A program made the translations under genes and the position numbers. From the NCBI GenBank assembly GCA_002499585.1, contig DAMH01000007.1, positions 1,282 through 9,882 of the forward strand: a DNA stretch of 8,601 nt, read 5' to 3'. The notes beneath the pieces are model-generated. The model was not told the origin of the DNA, did not search any database, and saw only the letters and a program-made list of their open reading frames with translations. This stretch comes from Euryarchaeota archaeon UBA552 (GTDB lineage Archaea > Thermoplasmatota > Poseidoniia > Poseidoniales > Thalassarchaeaceae). How positions within the stretch are numbered: position 1 is the stretch's first letter; each line of letters begins with the position of its first letter. Of this stretch, positions 1 to 6,440 are shown piece by piece.

Positions 1-1130
1 ATTCCCGCTAGGACAATTGGCCTGTTGGTTGAGTGCGCTATTGAAAGGGCCGCCCCGCCTCTTGCATCGGTATCAAGCTTAGACAGCACTGCTCCGTCGA
101 AGTTTAGGAATGACTGAAAGATACGTGCCTGTTCTACCGCATCATTGCCTGCTAGAGCATCTCCCACAAACAGCACTAGATGAGGGGATACGACCCTGTG
201 GACCTTCTTCAGTTCCTGCATCAAATTCGTCTTGTTCTGCATTCTTCCGGCCGTATCAATGATGACTATTTCATCCCCCTTCGCCTTTGCGCTATCGACT
301 GCATCCCTTGCGATGGCTGCAGAGTCTCCTCCGCGCTGGCTCTTCACGACCCTAGCTCCCACCTTTTGTGCATGGTCACTCAATTGGTCGATAGCGCCTG
401 CTCTGAAAGTATCAGCGGCCCCGAGGACTACGCTGTAGCCCATTTTGATCATGCGATGCGCAATCTTCGCAGCAGTGGTGGTCTTACCTGTTCCATTGAC
501 GCCGACGAGCATAATTACGGCCAGGTCTTCTTTTTCGATTATCGACTCGACTGTCTGATTGAAGTCCCAATATGAAACCCTGAGGAGGGAGTCGAGAGCA
601 GATATCAGTGCGGCATCGATAATCTTGTCTATTTCTCCCTTTCTGGGCAGTGGGGCTCCGATAAGTTTGGATCTCATTTCGGACAGAACCGCGTCAACGG
701 CGGAATGCCCCATGTCAGATTCAAGCAATGTCGTTTCAAGTTCAGCCATCATGCGCTCAAAGACCGGTGTTGGAGATATTCTTCTTCGGGATTTCCTGTT
801 CAACAGGTGTTCTATGTCAATGTTCAACCCGTTCGAGGGTCTTGGAATCAGTTTGCCTGTGGTAATTTTTGAGGATCTGCTGGCAACTTTGGAACTGGAT
901 ATTATTCTTTGACTAAGCTTTCTTGACTTCTTGTCCTGTCCCTTATCGATCATGTCCAGGGTGTCAGGGGATTCCCATTCACTGATCTTTACTTCCTCCT
1001 TTTTTTCATCCCATTCTTGACCCTTGGATTCGACAGCGGGGGGAGTGGTGTTTTCATTGGACTCGCCCGCAATTTGCTCGGGATCGGAGATTTGTCTGCT
1101 TGTTCGTCTGAAGCGACTGAGAAAACCCAT
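1..1130 (-). CDS. ftsY: Signal recognition particle receptor FtsY (3' end cut by window edge)
   Basis: SRP-family GTPase that docks SRP-ribosome complexes at the membrane for co-translational insertion of membrane and secreted proteins. I translated the minus strand from ATG at 1130; 376 residues are visible and the last few tens of residues lie off the left edge. Residues 1-100 are charged and low in complexity (acidic A-domain type), about 110-195 form the helical N domain, and the NG GTPase follows: P-loop GVNGTGKT (210-217), the insertion-box region with ADTFRAGA and QRGGD, DTAGR (292-296), SKLD (350-353, usually TKxD) and then DARGGAALSIA. This set is diagnostic of FtsY rather than SRP54, because no methionine-rich M domain follows in the visible part. 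A GAGGT ribosome site overlaps the pfdA stop codon and sits 6 bases from the ATG, so the gene is translationally coupled to prefoldin. Confidence 0.97.
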   Translation of the reverse strand, partial: MGFLSRFRRTSRQISDPEQIAGESNENTTPPAVESKGQEWDEKKEEVKISEWESPDTLDMIDKGQDKKSRKLSQRIISSSKVASRSSKITTGKLIPRPSNGLNIDIEHLLNRKSRRRISPTPVFERMMAELETTLLESDMGHSAVDAVLSEMRSKLIGAPLPRKGEIDKIIDAALISALDSLLRVSYWDFNQTVESIIEKEDLAVIMLVGVNGTGKTTTAAKIAHRMIKMGYSVVLGAADTFRAGAIDQLSDHAQKVGARVVKSQRGGDSAAIARDAVDSAKAKGDEIVIIDTAGRMQNKTNLMQELKKVHRVVSPHLVLFVGDALAGNDAVEQARIFQSFLNFDGAVLSKLDTDARGGAALSIAHSTNRPIVLAG

Positions 1131-1139
1131 TTTGATACC

Positions 1140-1655
1140 TCAGTCGTCTAATGTCAGTTCAGTCCCACGCTTCCTTCTTCTAGATTTGGGGCTTGTCTGC
1201 GATTTGACAGGGTTCTTGCTTCTTGCGTCCGAACTGCTGGCTGATTCCTTCTTGACGATTGGTTCTTTGTCAATATCTTTTAGGAGTTGCGCCGTTTCAT
1301 GTTCAGCTTTTTCGATCTCACTGACTATGCCTTGGATAAGCCCAGCAAGTTCAGAGTTACGCTTCTTCAACATCTCCACGGCATTATCGCTGGTTGTCTC
1401 GATCTGAACTCCTGAGCCTATGTCTATGATAGGCAAGAAGTTAGATTCGATGTTCACAGGTATCTGTAGACCGCTGCCCAGTGGGACCATTGTAGTGCCT
1501 CCCGAAGATTTGATAGTGGCTTCCAATGTTATCTGGGCTCTAGTTTGCTCTTCATACAACGTCGTCAGTCTTTCTACCTGATTTCTCAAGCTCTGGATTT
1601 TCGAGTTATTGGCCTCGATGAGCCGAGTCTTCCGCCGTGTCTCGTCGACTGCCAT
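1140..1655 (-). CDS. pfdA: Prefoldin alpha subunit with an extended basic C-terminal tail
   Basis: Alpha subunit of the hexameric chaperone prefoldin (GimC), which holds unfolded proteins in its coiled-coil tentacles and hands them to the thermosome. Counting from ATG at 1655 (171 residues), residues about 8-50 are the first coiled coil, 57-90 the beta-hairpin pair (MVPLGSGLQIPV and FLPIIDIGSGVQIETT, the family's signature), and 91-130 the second coiled coil. Family members are usually about 140-150 residues. Here residues 131-171 form an extra low-complexity tail rich in Ser and Lys, with an RRRKR run at 159-163 and an acidic end. An in-frame TTG at 1700 would add 15 residues, but the ATG gives the usual distance to the first helix; neither start has a strong ribosome site. 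The next gene is ftsY, 9 bases downstream, a conserved archaeal pairing. Confidence 0.93.
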   Translation of the reverse strand: MAVDETRRKTRLIEANNSKIQSLRNQVERLTTLYEEQTRAQITLEATIKSSGGTTMVPLGSGLQIPVNIESNFLPIIDIGSGVQIETTSDNAVEMLKKRNSELAGLIQGIVSEIEKAEHETAQLLKDIDKEPIVKKESASSSDARSKNPVKSQTSPKSRRRKRGTELTLDD

Positions 1656-1774
1656 GTGCACGTATTGCAGAGGCCTCAGTTCTAAACGATGGGGGTACAA
1701 TCATCACGATCTTATCATGTGGATGTGATATTTCTATCCGTTCGGATTAAATCAATCATACTCTACGGTGGTAC
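1656..1774. promoter_or_regulatory. Divergent promoter region between pfdA and LX
   Basis: This 119-base stretch must hold promoters for both directions. AT-rich TATA-like candidates for LX are GATATTTC (1727-1734) and ATTAAATC (1746-1753); the second would give an almost leaderless LX message. On the other strand, AAATATC (about 1728-1734) and GATAAGAT (about 1706-1713) could serve pfdA. None is a strong archaeal TATA consensus, so the exact sites are uncertain. GGTGG at 1767-1771 is a plausible ribosome site for LX. The region also holds a short inverted repeat, listed separately. Confidence 0.4.
1736..1747. repeat. Short inverted repeat ATCCG-TT-CGGAT
   Basis: Two perfect 5-base arms separated by TT. 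It lies just downstream of one TATA-like candidate for LX and overlaps the next, where an archaeal repressor site would be expected. The repeat is short enough to occur by chance, and an operator role is inference. Confidence 0.3.
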
Positions 1775-2002
1775 ATGGTCAAAGCTTACAGGGCAACAGG
1801 TACGTTCAGAAGTGGATCGAATGATCAGCCTTTCACAATAGACGTCGTCGCAGACGATGAAGATGGCGCGATGGAGTACATATACTCAAATTTCGGTAGT
1901 CGACACAGAGTGGCTAGAAGATTTGTGAAAGTCTCTTCTATATCTGAAATCGACCCCGCGGATTCAACTGAACCTCGTGTTATCTCAGCATTCAGGAAAT
2001 AA
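1775..2002 (+). CDS. rplX: Large-subunit ribosomal protein LX (eL20/L18a family)
   Basis: Small archaeal 50S protein related to eukaryotic eL20 (L18a). The 75-residue length is normal for archaeal LX. It shows the family pattern: an N-terminal strand KAYRATGTFR, then PFTIDVVADDEDGAMEYIY, then GSRHRVARRFVKV with the conserved GSRH and basic run (about residues 41-53), and a short C-terminal strand. The ATG at 1775 follows GGTGG by 3 bases. In many archaea LX precedes pfdA and ftsY on the same strand; here it points away from them and toward the surface-glycan genes. The symbol follows archaeal usage (LX is also written rpl20e or rpl18a) and should not be confused with bacterial L24. Confidence 0.93.
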   Translation: MVKAYRATGTFRSGSNDQPFTIDVVADDEDGAMEYIYSNFGSRHRVARRFVKVSSISEIDPADSTEPRVISAFRK

Positions 2003-2050
2003 GGGGTAGGCAATGTTCTCTTCGTTTGGAATCATAGGTGGGGTCTAATT

Positions 2051-2569
2051 ATGCTGAAGAAGACGGCTATGAGGCAATATTGGAGGGTGCAACAAAGCCA
2101 GACTCTCATCTCAATGGCGTTCTGGGTGACTACGCTGACGTTACTAACTTGGCCATATGTCAGTTGGAGGTTCGATGCAACTGAGGATATGTTCGGCATA
2201 TCAATGACATACTGGGGGCTGATGTCAATCGGAGTATTTGTGATTCTCTGCGTACTCTTGATTGGTTGGATGTATGACGTGATTTTCTCCCTGTGGAGAG
2301 CTCATCAATCTGTTATTCAAGAAAGGAACCCCTACACAACATACATGCTAAACGGACCGGTGGGCGCGGTTCTAGCACAGACAAATGAGATACTCAAGAG
2401 GCTTTCGAATGAAGACGAGGAGATCCTAAAACACACTGAGTTTGTGGATAGGTGGCTGGAATGGAACGGCCAACAAGAGCTGTGGAAGAGGACGATTGAC
2501 GGCCTGACAGAAGTTATGGGGGAGAATGACCCGGTCATGCTTCATATCGACAACAAGGGTGAGTCATGA
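2051..2569 (+). CDS. Hypothetical membrane protein with two transmembrane helices
   Basis: I do not recognise this 172-residue protein. A short basic N-terminus (KK, R, R within residues 1-12) is followed by two hydrophobic helices at about 18-38 and 53-80, separated by a short loop containing charged FDATEDMFG. The remaining 90 or so residues are hydrophilic and largely helical, with ERNPYTTYMLNG (about 91-102) and an acidic/amphipathic stretch to the end. No signal peptide cleavage site or catalytic motif is evident. The positive-inside pattern would leave both termini in the cytoplasm as a hairpin. ATG at 2051 follows GGTGGGG (2037-2043) by 7 bases, a good ribosome site. Its stop overlaps the glycosyltransferase start (ATGA), so it is probably a partner or anchor for surface-glycan assembly; that role is inferred only from context. 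Confidence 0.82.
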   Translation: MLKKTAMRQYWRVQQSQTLISMAFWVTTLTLLTWPYVSWRFDATEDMFGISMTYWGLMSIGVFVILCVLLIGWMYDVIFSLWRAHQSVIQERNPYTTYMLNGPVGAVLAQTNEILKRLSNEDEEILKHTEFVDRWLEWNGQQELWKRTIDGLTEVMGENDPVMLHIDNKGES

Positions 2570-3354
2570 GCGGCGTCTATGCAAACGGGAAGGCGTATAC
2601 GGTCGACGTGGTTATACCCACATTCAACAGGCCAAAAGAGCTCAGAAGATGCTTGGCGTCACTGGATGATCAGACAATTATGCCAACCTCAGTTATTGTG
2701 GTCGATGATTCGGAGGATGACAACGGCCCTGCTATCTCAAGGAATATTGGTTGGAGGAAGGGGACGTCGGAAATTATCGCCTTTACAGATGACGATTGTG
2801 TCCCCAGCAAAGAATGGATACAGAATATCATTCTGAGATATGAGCGAGATGATGCGCAAATTTTGGAGGGGAGCATCACAACTGGACAGGTGGGCGCTGG
2901 TGGGACAATGGATCCGCATCCAAAGGACCGTTGGAACCGGTTCAAAACTGCCAACATGGCCTACAGGCGAGATATACTGGAGAGCCTGGGTGGCTTCGAC
3001 GAAAGATACTACATCCACAGAGAAGACACTGATTTGGCGTGGAGAGCCATAAATGCCGGTTACAAAATCACATGGGCGCCTGACTGTGTCGTACATCACC
3101 CTGATAGAAGTGGAGTTCAAAGAATAAGACCAAGAAGCGAGTTGCTGCTTTATTACTGCGATGAAAAAAAGTACTTGGAGGTAGCAGCTGCGATGATTTC
3201 TGTAAAAACTATCTTTAATGGCAAACTCAAGACCAGAAGGCTCGCCCTCAGGGACTATCAAGACGAACATGTGAGGCCCATCTCGAGGCTTGCCTCGATC
3301 AAACTCTGGACCAGTGCGCTCACAAAGGCGATTCTGAGGCGTTTTGGAATATAG
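2566..3354 (+). CDS. Glycosyltransferase family 2 (GT-A fold)
   Basis: Transfers a sugar from a nucleotide-sugar donor to a surface-glycan or lipid-linked acceptor; donor and acceptor cannot be read from sequence. The 262 residues begin with the GT2 opening VDVVIPTFNRP (13-23), then VIVVDDSEDD (43-52), the metal-binding TDDDC (74-78, DxD equivalent), ANMAYRRDILESLGGFDERY (129-148) and REDTDLAWR (152-160) with the catalytic-base ED and the ED/DLxxR pattern. No transmembrane helix is present, so it is likely cytosolic or peripheral, perhaps held by the membrane protein encoded just upstream. The ATG overlaps the upstream stop as ATGA and follows GGGTGA by 3 bases, a classic coupled start. The sulfotransferase begins 12 bases after its stop, in the same frame. 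Confidence 0.93.
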   Translation: MSGVYANGKAYTVDVVIPTFNRPKELRRCLASLDDQTIMPTSVIVVDDSEDDNGPAISRNIGWRKGTSEIIAFTDDDCVPSKEWIQNIILRYERDDAQILEGSITTGQVGAGGTMDPHPKDRWNRFKTANMAYRRDILESLGGFDERYYIHREDTDLAWRAINAGYKITWAPDCVVHHPDRSGVQRIRPRSELLLYYCDEKKYLEVAAAMISVKTIFNGKLKTRRLALRDYQDEHVRPISRLASIKLWTSALTKAILRRFGI

Positions 3355-3366
3355 TGGTGTTGTACT

Positions 3367-4239
3367 TTGCCCGGGGTTCATATTCCTGAAATTGGTGCAT
3401 TTCTCCTGGGGGCTCCCAAGTGTGGTACAAATTGGTTGTCCGACGTACTATCTCAACATCCAAACATATGCATATCAAATCCGAAAGAGCCGGATGTTGT
3501 TGCTACACACAAGGGTACTTTCAACAGGGACTTCTCAGATCCTGATTATTCGAAATATCACCAGTATTTTCATGGTCCGGGTGTGAAGATTGACTGTTCC
3601 GTACATGCTTTTTCTTGTCCAGAGGCTCCGAAGAGGATACAAAAAATCTGGCCAAAATCCAGATTGATTGTCTCTTTGAGGGATCCATATGAAAGAACAG
3701 AGTCTCACTGGAACCATGCATTGGACTTTGCTGATGACAAGCGGGCAGGGGTTAGCTGGGATGATTTTTTGACTGCATGGGAAGATGGCCGACTGAGTTG
3801 TGATACTCTGTATGGGAGATCGCTTCAGAGGTGGCTCAGACACTTTTCACTGGATTCCTTCCTAATAGTCGATTCACACAGAATGAGAAGTGAGCCTCAC
3901 ACGGTCTTAGAAGAGATTTGCAAGCACGTGGATGCTGGGGCGTTTGATTTCGATTTACGAAGCATAAGAAACGCGAATCTCGGTTCACAACGAAGGCCAA
4001 TAAACATCCTTGGGAAGTCTGTGAGGTCCATCGCGAGTCTTGTGCCTGGTAAGCTGAAGAATAGGGTAGTAACAGGGCTTGAGCGCAGAGGTGTAAATAT
4101 ATACAAAACAAGACTTCTATCAAAGAAAATCCAGAGAAGGAGGATGCTCTCAGAATATGAAAAAGATATGATCAGAGATGTCTTGGAAGATGATCAATCC
4201 CTTCTGGAATCATTGACAGGATTTCGTTATCTTGTCTGA
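3367..4239 (+). CDS. PAPS-dependent sulfotransferase (Sulfotransfer_1 type)
   Basis: Moves a sulfo group from PAPS to a hydroxyl or amine, most likely on a glycan given its neighbours. Of 290 residues, GAPKCGTNWLSDVL (15-28) is the 5'-phosphosulfate loop (PKxGT type), KEP (40-42) resembles a conserved segment seen in glycan sulfotransferases, and SLRDPYERTESHW (103-115) is the 3'-phosphate-binding motif with R105 and S113. The C-terminal part is basic (KKIQRRR) and has no clear domain. The start must be TTG at 3367: reading upstream in frame meets the glycosyltransferase stop TAG at 3352 with no other start, and later candidates would cut the PAPS loop. GGTG lies 7 bases upstream. Sampled lines are about 37-48 percent GC, lower than ftsY or GGGP synthase, as often seen in surface-glycan genes. 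Confidence 0.9.
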   Translation: MPGVHIPEIGAFLLGAPKCGTNWLSDVLSQHPNICISNPKEPDVVATHKGTFNRDFSDPDYSKYHQYFHGPGVKIDCSVHAFSCPEAPKRIQKIWPKSRLIVSLRDPYERTESHWNHALDFADDKRAGVSWDDFLTAWEDGRLSCDTLYGRSLQRWLRHFSLDSFLIVDSHRMRSEPHTVLEEICKHVDAGAFDFDLRSIRNANLGSQRRPINILGKSVRSIASLVPGKLKNRVVTGLERRGVNIYKTRLLSKKIQRRRMLSEYEKDMIRDVLEDDQSLLESLTGFRYLV

Positions 4240-4265
4240 GTTTGTACTTTCGAGTCTCCCAGACA
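4233..4265. terminator. Weak inverted repeat in the convergent 3' region
   Basis: TGTCTG (4233-4238) pairs with CAGACA (4260-4265) around a 21-base loop, and an inner GTCT-CCC-AGAC (4255-4265) offers an alternative small hairpin. It sits at the end of the sulfotransferase, before the convergent glycerophosphotransferase. There is no convincing run of T, so a terminator role is only possible. Confidence 0.2.
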
Positions 4266-4301
4266 GGTTTAGAGTCAATTTGCAGATTAGGCGTAACTGA
4301 G

Positions 4302-5540
4302 TCAGGCGCCCATTATTTTGGAGATTCGTTCAGAGGCGCCAGGGCCGAGGTTGCCTAGGTACTTTTCCATCAATTCCATTCTCTTCAATCTGTGAAGGGC
4401 CGGACTGCGTACGGCTTCTTGAAGTGCTTGAAATATATCTTCTGGACTCTGACAGACAGGGGGAGGCACCAACCCATGGTAGTCGTCTAGTAAGCCGCTA
4501 CTTTCACTGTACTCATCTAGATCATAGGGGGCAAACACAACCGGCCTATCTAGGATGAGCCAGTCGATGAAGGCGCTGGAGTAGTCGGTCACCAGTATGT
4601 CGGCAGTCTCGAAGATGTTGAACAAATCAGGCTCGTCAGAATGGGTAATGGTCTCGATTCTTGGTGATTCGAATTCGTGTCCATGTGTAATCCAATGGGG
4701 CCTCAAAATCAACTTTGCATTGATCTTCCTCAGAAAAGCATCCATCATTTGTTCATCGATTTTAGGATGCATAAGTGTCCTGGAGTGTTTTCCGGGGCCG
4801 TCGCCCCTCTCTCTGAAGGTAGGAGCATACAAAATGGTCTTCATATCATGATTTTCTCTCTGTTTAAACCCATATAACCTATCATTTCTGGGATTTCCTG
4901 TGATCTTGAATTGGTCTTCTGGGATGTTGAATGCCAGACTGTGCATTTCCCTTTCATACTTCGATGCAACGAAGAATCTGTCTACTTTTCCGCACCATCT
5001 GAGGAAGAGGCGGGCAGTTTGCCCATAGTCATCCTCCGTCTTGTTCTGATTTCTGAGTAATCCAATTCTTTTCAACGGTACCCCGTGCCAGAGTTGATTG
5101 ACCTTTATGGAGGGAATCCAGGGCATTTTACATAGATCCTGATATCCGAAAGAGATTACGGCCTCTTCTGCCCTCAAGTAGAGATACGATGCTTTCAGGC
5201 TTGGGCAAACAACCGCAGTGCCCGGATACTTCGAATTGATGTCGTCGCGTATTGTTCTGTTCCTGGTAAACCACACTGTCTTCTTTCCGAGAGCGTTGTT
5301 CTGCATGTATTCAAACAATGCTCTTGAGTTATCTGAAAAATGCTTACCCTCGTTCGAGCCAAATACGATGAGTCCCTTTTTCTTGGGGATTACCCAGCTC
5401 AGCGCTCTGAATAGCCACGTCCAAGGGCCGAAATAAAGCATCCAGTATATGGTCCAGGGCCTGTAAAAGAATAGGTTCCGTCTCAAGAAGGTATGAATTC
5501 TAATTGGTAGACGGTCTTTTTTCGGGTCTACAGTCTCCAA
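4302..5540 (-). CDS. CDP-glycerol:poly(glycerophosphate) glycerophosphotransferase-like protein (TagF/TagB family)
   Basis: Family PF04464 enzymes transfer glycerol phosphate (or ribitol phosphate) from a CDP-activated donor during teichoic-acid synthesis in Gram-positive bacteria. From TTG at 5540 the protein has 412 residues. An N-terminal aromatic, amphipathic segment (about 22-53, many Trp/Tyr/Phe) probably binds the membrane. The family motifs follow in order: NQLWHGVPLKRIG (148-160, catalytic-type His 152), GNPRNDRL (215-222), ILYAPTFRE, LILRPHW (277-283, His 282) and DILVTDYSSAFIDWL (314-328). The nominal longest start, GTG at 5549, directly abuts a GGGAGG ribosome site (5550-5555) and cannot use it; TTG at 5540 sits 9 bases away, so I prefer it. 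The gene is divergent from a cytidylyltransferase-like gene that may supply its donor. The exact donor in archaea is unknown, and the family name does not prove a glycerol polymer. Confidence 0.92.
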   Translation of the reverse strand: METVDPKKDRLPIRIHTFLRRNLFFYRPWTIYWMLYFGPWTWLFRALSWVIPKKKGLIVFGSNEGKHFSDNSRALFEYMQNNALGKKTVWFTRNRTIRDDINSKYPGTAVVCPSLKASYLYLRAEEAVISFGYQDLCKMPWIPSIKVNQLWHGVPLKRIGLLRNQNKTEDDYGQTARLFLRWCGKVDRFFVASKYEREMHSLAFNIPEDQFKITGNPRNDRLYGFKQRENHDMKTILYAPTFRERGDGPGKHSRTLMHPKIDEQMMDAFLRKINAKLILRPHWITHGHEFESPRIETITHSDEPDLFNIFETADILVTDYSSAFIDWLILDRPVVFAPYDLDEYSESSGLLDDYHGLVPPPVCQSPEDIFQALQEAVRSPALHRLKRMELMEKYLGNLGPGASERISKIMGA

Positions 5541-5549
5541 AAACAACAC

Positions 5550-5588
5550 CCTCCCTTGAATTCCTCGTACAGGCCCGTCTTATAGGCT
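5550..5588 (-). promoter_or_regulatory. Promoter and ribosome site of the glycerophosphotransferase gene
   Basis: On the minus strand, CCTATAAG (5586-5579) is a good archaeal TATA-like box. A transcript starting about 26 bases after its centre would begin near 5556, just before the GGGAGG ribosome site (5555-5550). This spacing gives a short leader and supports translation from TTG at 5540. Positions are inferred from consensus spacing only. Confidence 0.45.
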
Positions 5589-5630
5589 ATCCATACAGAA
5601 TGTTGACAAGTGGGTTTGTTTTGGAGGGAG

Positions 5631-5654
5631 ATGGGGCTGTGCGCAGATTCCTAG
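5631..5654 (+). other. Seven-codon upstream ORF with a strong ribosome site
   Basis: GGAGGGAG (5623-5630) directly precedes ATG at 5631, which opens a 7-codon frame ending in TAG at 5652. The nucleotidyltransferase ATG at 5667 lies 12 bases later in the same frame and has only a weak GGGG (5654-5657) in front. It could be a leader ORF that feeds ribosomes to the main gene by reinitiation, or a chance arrangement. Confidence 0.25.
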
Positions 5655-5666
5655 GGGCTTCCTAAT

Positions 5667-6431
5667 ATGGCTGCAGGATTGTTAAAATGCGCAATTCTCG
5701 CAGCCGGGATGTCCTCTAGGCTAGGACCTCTCACGGAACATCTTCCGAAGTCCTGCCTAGCCATCGATGAGGGCGTCACTATGCTAGAGAGGAATTTACG
5801 GATTCTGGAGCTATGCGGATTTGAAGAGGTTTTGATAGTGACGGGGCATGCAGGGCACGCCATAGAAGACTTTGTCGAGCAAAGAGCCTCACAAACGCGA
5901 TTAACCACCTTGCATAACTCCGATTACAGCGTAATGAACAACATATACACCTGCTATCTGCTGCGGGATTTTCTGGATGAGGATACCCTCATAATGAACT
6001 CTGATCTGGTAATAGGAAAGGGGATCGTCGAACTCGCAGCCGAGATGGTGAGGACCAGCGATGAGAGTTTCATGATGGTTGATGATCGAAACCCACTGGA
6101 TGAGGAGTCCATGAAGGTGCATGTCGATATGGACATGCTAATAACTCGAGTTAACAAGTCCCTCGAAATAGAAAAGAGCCATGGGGAATACATTGGAATA
6201 CTACGCTTGTCGAAATCAGATATACCGATATTCCTGGAGAGCACTGAAGGCCTCCTTGAGGCAGGCGAGACTGGGTTATATTACGAAGACGCGATAGACA
6301 GGTCATCTGACAAGTTAACTGTGCGCAGCGTTAGCACCGAGGGAGTCCCTTGGACGGAGGTGGATACCTTGGCTGACCTTAACACAGCAAGAGGTATTGC
6401 GAAGAGTTTGAAATCAGAAATAATTACATGA
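5667..6431 (+). CDS. LicC-like NTP transferase (sugar- or polyol-phosphate nucleotidyltransferase)
   Basis: Makes an NDP-activated compound from NTP and a phosphorylated alcohol or sugar. The 254-residue, single-domain protein matches the size of LicC-type phosphocholine cytidylyltransferases and archaeal inositol-phosphate cytidylyltransferase domains. Visible motifs are the nucleotide-binding LAAGMSSRLGPLTEHLPKSC (11-30, K28), VTGHAGH (58-64), NSDYSVMNNIYTCY (84-97, like the LicC NNIYS segment), the metal site MNSD (110-113) and a second metal-site aspartate in WTEVDTLADL (D233). The substrate is not readable. Because it is divergent from a CDP-alcohol-dependent transferase, a CDP product is a reasonable inference. 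An in-frame TAG at 5652 blocks a longer start, so ATG 5667 is used. The following coiled-coil gene begins about 10 bases after its stop. Confidence 0.88.
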   Translation: MAAGLLKCAILAAGMSSRLGPLTEHLPKSCLAIDEGVTMLERNLRILELCGFEEVLIVTGHAGHAIEDFVEQRASQTRLTTLHNSDYSVMNNIYTCYLLRDFLDEDTLIMNSDLVIGKGIVELAAEMVRTSDESFMMVDDRNPLDEESMKVHVDMDMLITRVNKSLEIEKSHGEYIGILRLSKSDIPIFLESTEGLLEAGETGLYYEDAIDRSSDKLTVRSVSTEGVPWTEVDTLADLNTARGIAKSLKSEIIT

Positions 6432-6440
6432 TTATCCATC

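Noticed and set aside
180..912. Plus-strand open frames across the ftsY region
   Set aside because: They lie opposite a clear FtsY with all GTPase motifs and show no family features of their own.
3164..3170. Run of seven A in the glycosyltransferase as a possible frameshift site
   Set aside because: The frame continues normally through it to a stop right before the next gene, so no shift is needed.
2737..3381. Long minus-strand open frame of 214 codons opposite the glycosyltransferase
   Set aside because: The opposite frame carries every GT2 motif and a coupled start; the minus frame has no recognisable motif and no ribosome site I could see.
3344..3586. Plus-strand frame starting inside the glycosyltransferase end
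   Set aside because: It is out of frame with the sulfotransferase PAPS loop, so it is a shadow.
4307..4340. Two GGCGCC palindromes near the end of the glycerophosphotransferase gene
   Set aside because: Both are within coding sequence and fit ordinary codons; six-base palindromes are common by chance.
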